64,000 bases of DNA from JBBRBB01 sp038206235 (lineage in GTDB: Bacteria > Bacteroidota > Bacteroidia > Chitinophagales > Chitinophagaceae): assembly GCA_038206235.1 (NCBI GenBank), contig JBBRBB010000002.1, forward strand, positions 124,001 to 188,000, given 5' to 3'. The notes under the pieces were generated by a model. The model saw only the letters and a list, made by a program, of their open reading frames with translations, was not told the origin of the DNA and ran no database searches. Both the position numbers and the translations under genes were made by a program. Of the stretch, positions 25,464 to 34,683 are shown in pieces; position 1 is the first letter of the stretch, and every line of letters begins with the position of its first letter.

Positions 25464-28460
25464 ATGATTTCGAAAAACTTTTTTATTTTCTTATTTTATC
25501 TTCTATTTATTTTTTCGCAAAATCTATTTGCTCAAAATATTAATGGGTTTGAAATTTTAGTATCGAAAGATAAAATTTCATCTATTACATTTCATTCTGA
25601 GGTAACCAATTTTTATTTTGATAAAAAAAATTCTCCGTATAAAGTATCTGCGCTGGGTAAAGAAGCAATTATGATACAGACTTCGCAGGACGTAACCGAG
25701 CCATATATTTTACACATACTTGAAGGCGACCGCAAACATGAATTGGTGATTACATACAAAAAGGATATAGACTTATCGCAACAAGATAATGACTTTTCAG
25801 ATTTAAAGCTGTTATCCAAATTAATCAAAGATTTTAATAGTAAGCAGATTGCAAACCCGTCTCAAAATAATGTATCAAAAAGCAGCGAGAATTCTAATTC
25901 CTCTGTGAAGCAGAACAATGCAGGCAACGATAACTTTTATTTTTTAATATCACAGGCAGATAAGGCAAAAAAAAATGAACAATTCGATGAGGCAAAAATA
26001 AAATATGAACAGGCTTTACAAATAAACCCTAATAACAACTATACACAAACACAATTGCAGGAAGTAAACAAATTAATTCAAAGCAGGAAGGAAGCTGACT
26101 ATACTGATATAATAACCAAAGCCAATATTGCTTTTTACTTAGACAAATTTGATGAAGCTGTAAAATATTACAACCAGGCATTGAGCCTTAAACCAGGGGA
26201 TATATATTCAAATAGTCAAATACAGCTTATTCAAAAAAAAATAGCTGCAACAAAAATTGAACAAGAAAAACAAAAACAGGATAATTTATATAACAGCTAC
26301 ATAAGTGCAGGCGACAGAGCTGTGAACAATAACTCTTATGATGCGGCTAAAATGGCTTATAGTGAAGCTCTGAAGATAAAACCAAATGATGCTCTTGCCT
26401 CAACAAAACTCAATTCTATCAATCAAAAAATTATTTCTGACAGCATAGAGAGAGAACGTGAAAAAAATGTGGCTTTATACACAAGCTTTATTAATGCCGG
26501 AAACAAAGCATTGGAAGAGAAGTCTTACGACGCAGCTAAAAGCGCTTACAATGAGGCTTTGAAGATAAAACCAAATGATGCTTTTGTAAAAGCCAAAATT
26601 AATTCTATTGATCAAAAAATTGTTACTGACAATATTGTAACGGAACGTGAAAAAAATGAAGCATTATATAACAATTACATAAATTCAGGTGACAAGGCTT
26701 TTAGTGAAAAATTATACGATGCAGCCAAAAGTAATTATAATGAAGCTTTGAATATAAAACCAGAAGATGTGTATGCAAAAAAACAGGTAAAAAAAACAGA
26801 CAGCGCCTTAGCTGAACTGGCTGCACAGGCTGAAAAGGAATTGACCCTGCAAAAAAATAAAGACAAAGAAAATGAGTATAAATCTATTATTAGTTTAGCT
26901 GACGAAGATTATAAAAACGGAATGTACACGCAGGCTAAAGATGAATATAACACAGCTTTACAAATAAACAAAAATGATTTATATTCTAAAAACAAGATAA
27001 TTCAAATAAACAAAATTCTTGCTGATACCCAGGCAAAGCAAATTTCTGAAAACGAAAAAATTAAGCAAAACTCTTTAAACACTCTTCAGTACTCTGAAAT
27101 TATTACGAAGGCAGATGAGGCTTTTGAAAATAAAGATTATTCCGCTTCAAAATTATTATATGCAAAAGCATTGAAATATAAAGATGAACAATATCCAAAA
27201 GTTAGATTGGCTCAAATTGAAGAAGCTTTTGCTGAAATTTCTGCAACCAGCGAGAGCAGGAAAGATAGTGTTAGTAAAGAAATAGAAACAACAAAAAAAT
27301 ATAATGTTCTTATTGCAAAAGCAAGAACTGCTTATAACATCAAGAATTATTCTGTTGCCAAAGAAGCCTTCGTGGAGGCAAGCGAACTAAAGCCAAACGA
27401 AGCAGAGCCTAAAATGAAACTTAATGAAATTGATAAAATAATAAGCGATTCATTAAATGTAAAAATACTGGCAGACCAGTATGACTCTCTCACAGCCACG
27501 GCAGATAATGCACTTGCTACCCAGGAATATACCATCGCCTTAGAAAATTACAAGGAGGCTCGTAAGATAAATCCCGACCAGTCATACTATCTCGAAAAAC
27601 AAATCAACTATATTGAAGTCTTAGTAGCTAAAAGAGATTCTGTGGCTTACAAAGAAAAAAAAGAAAAAGAAATGATGAGCGCCTATAATAGCGGCATCGA
27701 AGCATTGAAATATTTAAGATATGACGATGCGGTATTGTACTTTAATCAATTTATAGGCCTTGCAGATTCAACCATTGTGGTAAATAACTCTGCTTACAAT
27801 ATAGACAACCTTGTAAATTTTGCAAAAACAAAAATTAGTGATATAAAGGCATATATTATCAGAACTAAATTAGCATCTGAAAAAAAAGATACCCCTCATT
27901 TAAAAATAAATAACAATATCAATTCTCTTTCCGGGGTTACTTTGTATTATCCAAATCCGAAAGACCCATCGCTAAACGAAATATACGTAAAGTATATAAG
28001 CGTTGATTTTAACAGCCCTCCGGCCGGGCAATTATGGGATACAATAGATTTCAGTGTGGAGAATAAACTTATCAGCAGGGAAATAATGGCAGAACCCGCG
28101 GCTTTGAATTTGACAGAAGGGTCTAATAATTTAAAATTGATTTGTGAGAATATTAGTTTCAGAGAAACAAAAGTTTATTTTAAATTCTTAATTCAAAATA
28201 ATGATTCAATTGAATTTCTAACCGGCAGTATGCTGTTAAGCAATTATACAAAAGATGGTAAGATAGTCAACCTTCTTCCTGTTTATATCGCAGATTTCCC
28301 AATAATTTTATCAGGTAAGGAAAAGCTTGTAGTGTATGTAACTAAAATATTTTCGATTTCAAACGAAGAGAACTTAACTTTTGAAATAAATGACAGGCTG
28401 AATAAAAGAAAACTGCTGCTTAATATTCCCGCTGCAATTTATAATCAGCAAAAGCAATAA
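25464..28460 (+). CDS. Giant TPR protein 1, exported
   Basis: A 998-residue protein with a signal peptide (about 1-24). A small beta domain (25-115, with SSITFHSEVTNFYFD and LHILEGDRKHELVITYK) is shared with the next protein. An Asn/Ser linker and about ten TPR-like helix pairs with the pattern YDAAKxAYxEALKIKPND follow to residue 730. The C-terminal 190 residues are a beta-rich domain (SGVTLYYPNPKDPS onward). The predicted location is the periplasm. TPR arrays bind partner proteins or span distance. Its place inside the T6SS locus suggests an accessory envelope part. No catalytic motif is visible. Confidence 0.75.
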   Translation: MISKNFFIFLFYLLFIFSQNLFAQNINGFEILVSKDKISSITFHSEVTNFYFDKKNSPYKVSALGKEAIMIQTSQDVTEPYILHILEGDRKHELVITYKKDIDLSQQDNDFSDLKLLSKLIKDFNSKQIANPSQNNVSKSSENSNSSVKQNNAGNDNFYFLISQADKAKKNEQFDEAKIKYEQALQINPNNNYTQTQLQEVNKLIQSRKEADYTDIITKANIAFYLDKFDEAVKYYNQALSLKPGDIYSNSQIQLIQKKIAATKIEQEKQKQDNLYNSYISAGDRAVNNNSYDAAKMAYSEALKIKPNDALASTKLNSINQKIISDSIEREREKNVALYTSFINAGNKALEEKSYDAAKSAYNEALKIKPNDAFVKAKINSIDQKIVTDNIVTEREKNEALYNNYINSGDKAFSEKLYDAAKSNYNEALNIKPEDVYAKKQVKKTDSALAELAAQAEKELTLQKNKDKENEYKSIISLADEDYKNGMYTQAKDEYNTALQINKNDLYSKNKIIQINKILADTQAKQISENEKIKQNSLNTLQYSEIITKADEAFENKDYSASKLLYAKALKYKDEQYPKVRLAQIEEAFAEISATSESRKDSVSKEIETTKKYNVLIAKARTAYNIKNYSVAKEAFVEASELKPNEAEPKMKLNEIDKIISDSLNVKILADQYDSLTATADNALATQEYTIALENYKEARKINPDQSYYLEKQINYIEVLVAKRDSVAYKEKKEKEMMSAYNSGIEALKYLRYDDAVLYFNQFIGLADSTIVVNNSAYNIDNLVNFAKTKISDIKAYIIRTKLASEKKDTPHLKINNNINSLSGVTLYYPNPKDPSLNEIYVKYISVDFNSPPAGQLWDTIDFSVENKLISREIMAEPAALNLTEGSNNLKLICENISFRETKVYFKFLIQNNDSIEFLTGSMLLSNYTKDGKIVNLLPVYIADFPIILSGKEKLVVYVTKIFSISNEENLTFEINDRLNKRKLLLNIPAAIYNQQKQ

Positions 28461-28516
28461 CGAAACCTCTTTATATAGCGGGCAGCGCAATTGGATTTAA
28501 AATTTTTCTTCAATCA

Positions 28517-28542
28517 AAATCGAGTAATATAAATTATGTTTA
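28517..28542 (+). promoter_or_regulatory. Copy of the TPR-gene promoter block
   Basis: CGAGTAATATAAATTATGTTT matches the sequence around the promoter of the first TPR gene (25400-25419) almost base for base, at a similar distance from the start codon. The -7 element here is TATGTTTA, one base off TAnnTTTG. Confidence 0.6.
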
Positions 28543-28581
28543 CCTGTATCTTGTACCTTACACAATTATTGTTTAAAAGAT

Positions 28582-31500
28582 ATGACTTTCAAAAAACTTT
28601 TTATTTTCTTATATTTATTTATTCTGATTTCTCACCAGCATCTTTTTGCTCAGAATCAAGGTATAAATGGGCTTAAAATTTTTGTTTCAAAAAACGACAT
28701 TACAACACTTCTCTTTCATTCTGAAGTAACCAAATCTTATTTCGGAGAAATAGATAATTGTCCGTATACAGTTAACCGTTTGGCTGCGACTCCCACATCG
28801 ATCCCGTTGCAAACGAAGAAGCAAAAAGAAGTGACTGACCCAAATCCATACACTTTATTCGTTATTGAAGGACCACGAACACATAAATTTATCATTGTGT
28901 ACAAAGATGATATTGATTATAAAGATCAGGAAAAAGATTTTACAGACTTAAAACAGATTGACAAAATAAATAAGCAAATCAGCGACAACACACCTGTTCA
29001 AAAACCTCAAAACAATCCTTCAGTCAGTAGCAAAGATTCAGATGCTTCTACACCTGAGAGCAGCCACTTATATGTTCTACGTTTGCTTTCAGATGCGGAT
29101 AAAGCTAAAAAAAATCAACAATTTGACGATGCAAAAACAAAATACGAGCAAGCTTTACAAATAGAGCCGGATAACAATTATGCCCAGTCACAATTACAGG
29201 AAGTTAATAAGCAAATTGAAAATGTAAAGATTGCAGACTATGCTGATGTAATAACAAAAGCAAATAATGCTTATTATGCAAATAAATTCGATGAAGCTCT
29301 TCGGTATTATTACGAAGCTTTAAAAATAAAACCTGATGACCTGTTCGCAAATAAGCAGATTGAGAATATTCAAAAGAAATTAGCATCGGCAAAAATGGAT
29401 GCAGAAAATCGCCAAAAAGAAAATTCATTCCGCAGTTATGTAAATGCAGGAGATAAAGCTTTTGCAGATAAAGATTATAATGAGGCTCAAATTGCGTATA
29501 CCGAAGCTCTTAAAATAAAACCTGATGATGAAGTTACAGCAAAATTGAATTCAATAGAAAAACAAAAAGCCCGGGATAAAATAGAAGAAGAGCAAAGGAA
29601 AAATGAAGATTTATATAACAGTTTTGTGAAAGCAGGCGATAAAGCATTAAACGAAAAGTCTTACGATGAAGCTAAGCTTGCTTACAACGAAGCTTTAAAA
29701 GTAAAACCCAATGACGCCGCAGTAACTGCAAAGCTCAATTCTATTAATCAAAATTTATATACAGGATTTGTTACTGCAGGGAATAATGCCTTAAAGCAGA
29801 AATTGTACAACGAAGCTAAAGACGCTTACAATGAAGCGCTGAAAATAAAACCAAATGATGGTCCCGTACTTGCAAAGCTGGATGTAATTGAAAAACAAAA
29901 AATCCAGGATAAAATAGAAGAAGAATATTCCGGTTATATGAATGCTGGGGATAAGGCTTTTAACGATAGTTCTTACGATGCAGCTAAAATTGCATACGAT
30001 GAAGCGTTGAAAATAAAACCCAATGATGCAGCAGCTCTTGCAAAATTGAATTCAATAGCAAAACAAAAAAATAATGAGCAAATAGAAGAGCAAAATAAGA
30101 GTAAGACTTTATATATGAGCTTTGTAAATGCAGGCGATAAAGCGGCGAAGGAAAAATCTTATGACGAAGCTAAATTGGCTTACACCGAAGCTTTAAAAAT
30201 AAAGCCAAACGATGCTTCTGTTATAGCAAAATTGAATTCTATCAATCAAAATATATACAACAGTTTTATGAGTGCGGGCAATAAGGCATTAGACGAAAAG
30301 TCTTACAACGAAGCCGCCGATGCTTATAATGAAGCTTTGAAGATAAAACCAAATGATGCCGCAGCTCTCGCAAAATTGAGTTTAATAGAAAAACAAAAAA
30401 CGCAGGATGTATCAGAAGAAGCATATACAAATTATATGAATGCAGCCAATAAAGCTTTCAACGATAAATCGTACGTTGCAGCTAAAATTGCTTATTATGA
30501 AGCGCTGAAAATAAAACCGAATGATGCTGCTGCAACTGCCAGGCTCAATTCTATTAATAAAAATTTATATTCTGATTTTCTGATTACAGGAAACAAGGCA
30601 TTAAGCCAAAAGTTGTATGATTCAGCTAAAGACGCCTATAACGAAGCATTAAAAATAAAGCCTGATGATGCTGCAGTTATTGTAAAACTGAATGAACTGG
30701 AAAAACAAAAAAATCAGGATGAAGCAGAAGAATATAAAGAAATTATTAATTCAGCCGATAAGGCTTATAACAATAAATCTTACGATGCCGCTAAAACGGC
30801 TTATATACAAGCATTACAAATAAAGCCAAATGATGTGTATGCTGCAAATCAGATTCAAAAAATTGATACTGTCTTAGCCGAGTCAGAAATTCAAAAAGAA
30901 TTAAGTGTACAAAACAATAAAGAGGAAAAAGCAAATGAAGAGCGTGATGATATAAAGACAGCCCGCGAAATTGAATTTAACATGATGAAAATTGGACGGC
31001 GTGGCTATAAAATGGGCAACGATGTAGGAGCAAACGATGAAGGCCCAATGCACGTGGTAGTAATAGATTCCTTTTACATTGGAAAATATGAAGTAACCCA
31101 ATCGCAGTGGCAAAGAATTATGGGATTTAATCCCTCAGCATTTAAGAATTGCGCTAATTGTCCCGTAGAAAATGTAAGCTGGAACGATGTAATGAAATTT
31201 ATAGAAAAGCTTAATGAAATTACGAATAAGAAATACAGGCTTCCCACTGAAGCTGAATGGGAATATGCTGCAAAAACTCAAAGCCTTAAAGATAAGATTG
31301 ATAATATAGCCTGGTATAATGATAATTCAAAAAGTTCAACCCATCCTGTAGGAAAGTTAAAACCTAATTCTTTAAAAATTTATGACATGTTAGGTAATGT
31401 ATCTGAATGGTGCAGTGATTGGTATGATTTCGGATTTTATAATGAATCCGGTTCGTCAAAAAATCCTGCAGGTCCGGCATCGGGTAAAGCAAAAGTGATC

Positions 31501-31614
31501 AGGGGGGGATGTTGGTACGACTTGGGGGGACTTAGTGCAACAGCAAGGGATAAAAAGAGGCCCGATGAAAAAAGTAAAAGAGTAGGTTTCAGATTAGCTC
31601 TTAGCAACAATTGA
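28582..31614 (+). CDS. Giant TPR protein 2 with SUMF1-like C-terminal domain
   Basis: A 1010-residue paralogue of the preceding protein, with a signal peptide (about 1-23), the same N-terminal beta domain (LLFHSEVTKSYFG), and about thirteen TPR-like units with the repeated phrase AYNEALKIKPND. From about 797 a formylglycine-generating-enzyme (SUMF1) fold follows: GPMHVVVIDSFYIGKYEVT, LPTEAEWEYAA, MLGNVSEWCSDWY, VIRGGCWYD and RVGFRLAL. The two catalytic cysteines that active FGE carries after the RGG(S/C)W segment are absent, so this is probably a binding domain, as in the gliding/T9SS proteins GldJ and GldK. A periplasmic or outer-membrane scaffold is the best guess. Confidence 0.8.
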   Translation: MTFKKLFIFLYLFILISHQHLFAQNQGINGLKIFVSKNDITTLLFHSEVTKSYFGEIDNCPYTVNRLAATPTSIPLQTKKQKEVTDPNPYTLFVIEGPRTHKFIIVYKDDIDYKDQEKDFTDLKQIDKINKQISDNTPVQKPQNNPSVSSKDSDASTPESSHLYVLRLLSDADKAKKNQQFDDAKTKYEQALQIEPDNNYAQSQLQEVNKQIENVKIADYADVITKANNAYYANKFDEALRYYYEALKIKPDDLFANKQIENIQKKLASAKMDAENRQKENSFRSYVNAGDKAFADKDYNEAQIAYTEALKIKPDDEVTAKLNSIEKQKARDKIEEEQRKNEDLYNSFVKAGDKALNEKSYDEAKLAYNEALKVKPNDAAVTAKLNSINQNLYTGFVTAGNNALKQKLYNEAKDAYNEALKIKPNDGPVLAKLDVIEKQKIQDKIEEEYSGYMNAGDKAFNDSSYDAAKIAYDEALKIKPNDAAALAKLNSIAKQKNNEQIEEQNKSKTLYMSFVNAGDKAAKEKSYDEAKLAYTEALKIKPNDASVIAKLNSINQNIYNSFMSAGNKALDEKSYNEAADAYNEALKIKPNDAAALAKLSLIEKQKTQDVSEEAYTNYMNAANKAFNDKSYVAAKIAYYEALKIKPNDAAATARLNSINKNLYSDFLITGNKALSQKLYDSAKDAYNEALKIKPDDAAVIVKLNELEKQKNQDEAEEYKEIINSADKAYNNKSYDAAKTAYIQALQIKPNDVYAANQIQKIDTVLAESEIQKELSVQNNKEEKANEERDDIKTAREIEFNMMKIGRRGYKMGNDVGANDEGPMHVVVIDSFYIGKYEVTQSQWQRIMGFNPSAFKNCANCPVENVSWNDVMKFIEKLNEITNKKYRLPTEAEWEYAAKTQSLKDKIDNIAWYNDNSKSSTHPVGKLKPNSLKIYDMLGNVSEWCSDWYDFGFYNESGSSKNPAGPASGKAKVIRGGCWYDLGGLSATARDKKRPDEKSKRVGFRLALSNN

Positions 31615-31615
31615 A

Positions 31616-31650
31616 ATCCTTGCAATAGTAGCATTCTGCTTTGCAAGGAT
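31616..31650 (+). terminator. Stem-loop after the TPR-SUMF1 gene
   Basis: ATCCTTGCA and TGCAAGGAT form a perfect 9-bp stem starting 2 bases after the stop codon. There is no T-run. The rest of the gap to 31869 shows no gene. Confidence 0.5.
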
Positions 31651-31845
31651 ATATCAATAGCTGCATTACTTAATTCAAAACAAATTAGCAAATAAGATGA
31701 ATTATAATATGCTTGGCAGCACAGGGGAAGCAGAGCCATTATTGGTTTGAATTGAATATCATTTAAAATAATTGTATAGTGATTCAGGTTTATAAAAAGG
31801 AAAAAATATTTTTCAAAAAACATTCAGAGAAATTATCAAAGAAAT

Positions 31846-31877
31846 TTTGCGTTACTCTGATATTTCAAGTTAATTTT
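31846..31877 (+). promoter_or_regulatory. Promoter of the first PorT-like gene
   Basis: TTG near 31846 and TAATTTTG at 31870-31877 match the Bacteroidota consensus. The sequence from here to the ATG is copied upstream of the second barrel gene. Confidence 0.6.
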
Positions 31878-31916
31878 GAAACAACTCTTGGCGCTTAACA
31901 AATTAAAACAATTTTT

Positions 31917-32603
31917 ATGAGAAGTTTTCTTTTAATAATAATTCTTACAATTACAACTTTGTCTGCTGCCTACTCACAAAAGATTAGAATAGGTATTACC
32001 GCCGGACCCATTTTTTCAAACAATACAAGGGAAGATATTCACATTACCGATACGGACCCCACAAAAGAGCGCACAAGATCTTCTCGTGGCGTGCTTTCAT
32101 ATTTTGGTGGTTTTGCAGCATCTGTTCCTTTAAGTAAAAATATAATTTTTAGGCCGCAGATACAGTATATACTTAAAGGATGGAGAAATCATTTTGATTA
32201 CACAAGCGCCGCAGATTACGATTCCCGGATTAAAGCGCAATGTATTGACTTGCCATTGAATTTTGTCTATAATATTCCCACAAAAAATGGAAGATTTTTT
32301 ATAGGAGCGGGACCGTATTTGTCTTATGTTTTGTCAGGAAATATACATGATGAGAGGAAGGGTGATTCCCCGCTAACATTCAACTCATCAGATACTACCG
32401 GGAATGGCAAACCTACAAACAGGTTCGACATTGGCGGGAATGTTATTGCAGGATACGAATTTCGCAATGGGTTTTTCTGTACCATAAATTATTCTCATGG
32501 ATTTAGGAACTTTAGAATATTAGATACTGAACAGCAAATCGTGGTAAACCCCAGCAATAAAAACACAGCAGTTGGATTAGGTATTGGGTATATGTTTAAA
32601 TAA
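31917..32603 (+). CDS. PorT-family outer-membrane beta-barrel protein 1
   Basis: A 228-residue protein with a signal peptide (about 1-20, ending AAYSQ), followed by alternating beta strands ending in an aromatic-rich C-terminus (AVGLGIGYMFK), the layout of the OMP_b-brl_2/PorT family. Typical strands are FRPQIQYILKGW and GRFFIGAGPYLSYVLSG. These eight-stranded barrels sit in the outer membrane, and PorT itself works in type IX secretion. It is about 70% alike by eye to the next protein. Its place in the T6SS locus suggests an outer-membrane anchor role, which is inference. Confidence 0.8.
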   Translation: MRSFLLIIILTITTLSAAYSQKIRIGITAGPIFSNNTREDIHITDTDPTKERTRSSRGVLSYFGGFAASVPLSKNIIFRPQIQYILKGWRNHFDYTSAADYDSRIKAQCIDLPLNFVYNIPTKNGRFFIGAGPYLSYVLSGNIHDERKGDSPLTFNSSDTTGNGKPTNRFDIGGNVIAGYEFRNGFFCTINYSHGFRNFRILDTEQQIVVNPSNKNTAVGLGIGYMFK

Positions 32604-32701
32604 TTACTATTATTATCAATTCACCTGCAAAATATATATTTTATACCGATACGGTCTCTGTAATAGTACCATAAATTGCCTTAGAACAGCTACTCTAAAT
32701 A

Positions 32702-32709
32702 TAACTTTG
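32702..32709 (+). promoter_or_regulatory. -7 box of the second PorT-like gene
   Basis: TAACTTTG fits TAnnTTTG, and a TTG lies about 23 bases upstream. The following GAAACAATTCTGATATTTAA leader resembles that of the first copy, so the duplication included the promoter. Confidence 0.6.
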
Positions 32710-32745
32710 AAACAATTCTGATATTTAACAATTAAAACATTTTTT

Positions 32746-33423
32746 ATGAGAAATTTTATTTTAATCCTAATTTTTATAATTACAACCTTGCCTGCCGCTT
32801 ACTCACAAAAGATTAGAATAGGCATTACGGGAGGACCCATTTTTACAAGTAATACCAGAACAAATATGTACGTAGCGCGTACAGATAGCTCAAAAGATCA
32901 TTCGTTAGCTGTTAGTGGAGTGTTTTCATATTTTGGAGGTTTTGCAGCATCTATCCCTTTAAGCAAGAATATTATTTTTAGGCCGCAGATACAGTATATA
33001 CTTAAAGGATGGAGAAATCATGAGGCTTACACATATACTAATATTGATTACAATAATAGAATTAAAGCACACTGTATTGATTTGCCTTTAAATTTTGTTT
33101 ATAATATCCCCACAAAAAATGGAAGATTTTTTATTGGAGCAGGACCCTATTTCTCCTACGTGTTATCGGGAACCGTTTATCTTGAAAAAGATAACACTGA
33201 TTACCCACTAACATTTGACGCCGCTGATACCACCAATGGTTTTCCCACTCATAGATTTGATATTGGCGGTAATGTTATTGCGGGATATGAATTTCGCAGT
33301 GGATTTTTCTGCACCTTAAATTATGCTCATGGATTCAAAGATTTCAGAATATTTATGGATGAAAGCAATCCCACTAATAAAATTACAACAGTGGGATTAG
33401 GTATTGGATATATGTTTAAATGA
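32746..33423 (+). CDS. PorT-family outer-membrane beta-barrel protein 2
   Basis: A 225-residue tandem paralogue of the preceding barrel, with signal peptide, the same strand order and the same GLGIGYMFK end. The differences cluster in predicted loops (about 40-55, 135-160 and near 205), while the strand sequences FRPQIQYILKGWRNH and FVYNIPTKNGRFFIGAG are unchanged. This pattern fits conserved barrels with different exposed loops. The function is presumed to match its neighbour's. Confidence 0.8.
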   Translation: MRNFILILIFIITTLPAAYSQKIRIGITGGPIFTSNTRTNMYVARTDSSKDHSLAVSGVFSYFGGFAASIPLSKNIIFRPQIQYILKGWRNHEAYTYTNIDYNNRIKAHCIDLPLNFVYNIPTKNGRFFIGAGPYFSYVLSGTVYLEKDNTDYPLTFDAADTTNGFPTHRFDIGGNVIAGYEFRSGFFCTLNYAHGFKDFRIFMDESNPTNKITTVGLGIGYMFK

Positions 33424-33482
33424 GGTATAGAGATTTAAAAAAGAAAATTTATAACCAGAGAAAAAATTGAATGTAAAGAAAA

Positions 33483-34631
33483 ATGAAATTAAGACCGCGG
33501 GCAATATATCTGTTAATATACTTTTGTTGTATTTACCAATCAGCAAGCTGTCTTGATCATGATATTATTTTCTGCGGTGAACGCATACCTGTAGATAATG
33601 ATTTTGTTTCTAAACAGCTCATGAATGTTATACGGAGGCAAATACCCAATGTGAACCTGCCTCAATTACGCAAACGTGCTGCTGAAAATTTTCCTTTAGT
33701 AGAACGTTATTTGCAGGGAACAGGCTTACCCGAAGATTTAAAATATTTGGCGATTGTTGAAAGCGGCTTTCAAAATCTTACATCAAATGCCGGCGCAAGA
33801 GGGTTTTGGCAACTTATGCCACCAACAGCACGGGAACGCGGATTAATCGTTTCAGATTTTGTAGATGAGCGTGACGATATCCGCAAGTCTACTTACGCCG
33901 CCTGCAAAGAATTGGCAAGAAATTATATGCTGATAAGAAAGAATTATGGAATATCCTCATGGGTGCTTACCGCCGCGGCTTACAATGTTGGTATTGGCAG
34001 AATGTTTAAGACTATGAACAGTCAGGGAAAAGATTATTTCTCTATGAATTTGAATGCTGAAACAGCTTTATATGTTTATAAAATTATTGCCGTAAAGGAA
34101 TTATTTGAATACCCCGAATTATATATGAAAGACTTTGGGTATAATGTTTTCAAATCTATTACTCCGCCCTCTAAAATTAATTTGCAAAATTCGCAGGTTG
34201 ATGAAAACGTTTTCAAATCTATGGAAGTAAAAGTGGATTTGGGTGATGGACAACACCCTGATAGTGTTTCTGCAAAAGAAACGATTAACGAAAACATCAG
34301 TAACGAACAATTAAAAAAGACTGAGGAGCAAAAGCCCAAAAAATTTACTTATATAGCCGCAAATATTAAGGGCAAATACAAAAACTTTTCTGACGGACAA
34401 CTCATTTCAATAGAATTGCAGGATGACCTTTTTGTAAAAGGAATTTTTAACCTGAAAGGAAACATTATAACAGGTACAGGATGGATGATTGATGACCGCA
34501 TATTTATAGACCTTGGATACGAAGACCATGATATTGTTTTGCTTAGTAATGGAAAAAAGGGTGTAGAGCCAACTGAATTGAAAAATGATGAACCTATTTT
34601 GTTGCGAATTCAAGATGAGGAGGATTTATAA
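33483..34631 (+). CDS. Lytic transglycosylase (SLT/MltD-like)
   Basis: A 382-residue exported enzyme with a signal peptide (about 1-23) and an SLT domain (about 65-220) with the catalytic glutamate in AIVESGFQ (Glu93), GARGFWQLMPPTAR and AYNVGIGRM. It cleaves the MurNAc-GlcNAc bond of peptidoglycan without water. The C-terminal 100 residues form a beta domain (FTYIAANIKGKYKNFSDGQ) in place of the usual LysM repeats. It is the last plus-strand gene before the core machine, so it likely opens the wall for T6SS assembly. It is convergent with tssP. Confidence 0.85.
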   Translation: MKLRPRAIYLLIYFCCIYQSASCLDHDIIFCGERIPVDNDFVSKQLMNVIRRQIPNVNLPQLRKRAAENFPLVERYLQGTGLPEDLKYLAIVESGFQNLTSNAGARGFWQLMPPTARERGLIVSDFVDERDDIRKSTYAACKELARNYMLIRKNYGISSWVLTAAAYNVGIGRMFKTMNSQGKDYFSMNLNAETALYVYKIIAVKELFEYPELYMKDFGYNVFKSITPPSKINLQNSQVDENVFKSMEVKVDLGDGQHPDSVSAKETINENISNEQLKKTEEQKPKKFTYIAANIKGKYKNFSDGQLISIELQDDLFVKGIFNLKGNIITGTGWMIDDRIFIDLGYEDHDIVLLSNGKKGVEPTELKNDEPILLRIQDEEDL

Positions 34632-34683
34632 GTGTTTAGTCACGGGCACTATTATTCTTTAAGCATTAGTATCGTTTAAAAAT

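Noticed and set aside
28582..30900. Regularly spaced DNA repeats resembling a CRISPR or satellite array
   Set aside because: The period comes from codons of TPR units (EALKIKPND). The repeats are imperfect and lie in one long open frame.
28582..31614. Active formylglycine-generating enzyme serving the sulfatase at 47.5 kb
   Set aside because: The required cysteine pair is not present after the RGGCW segment.
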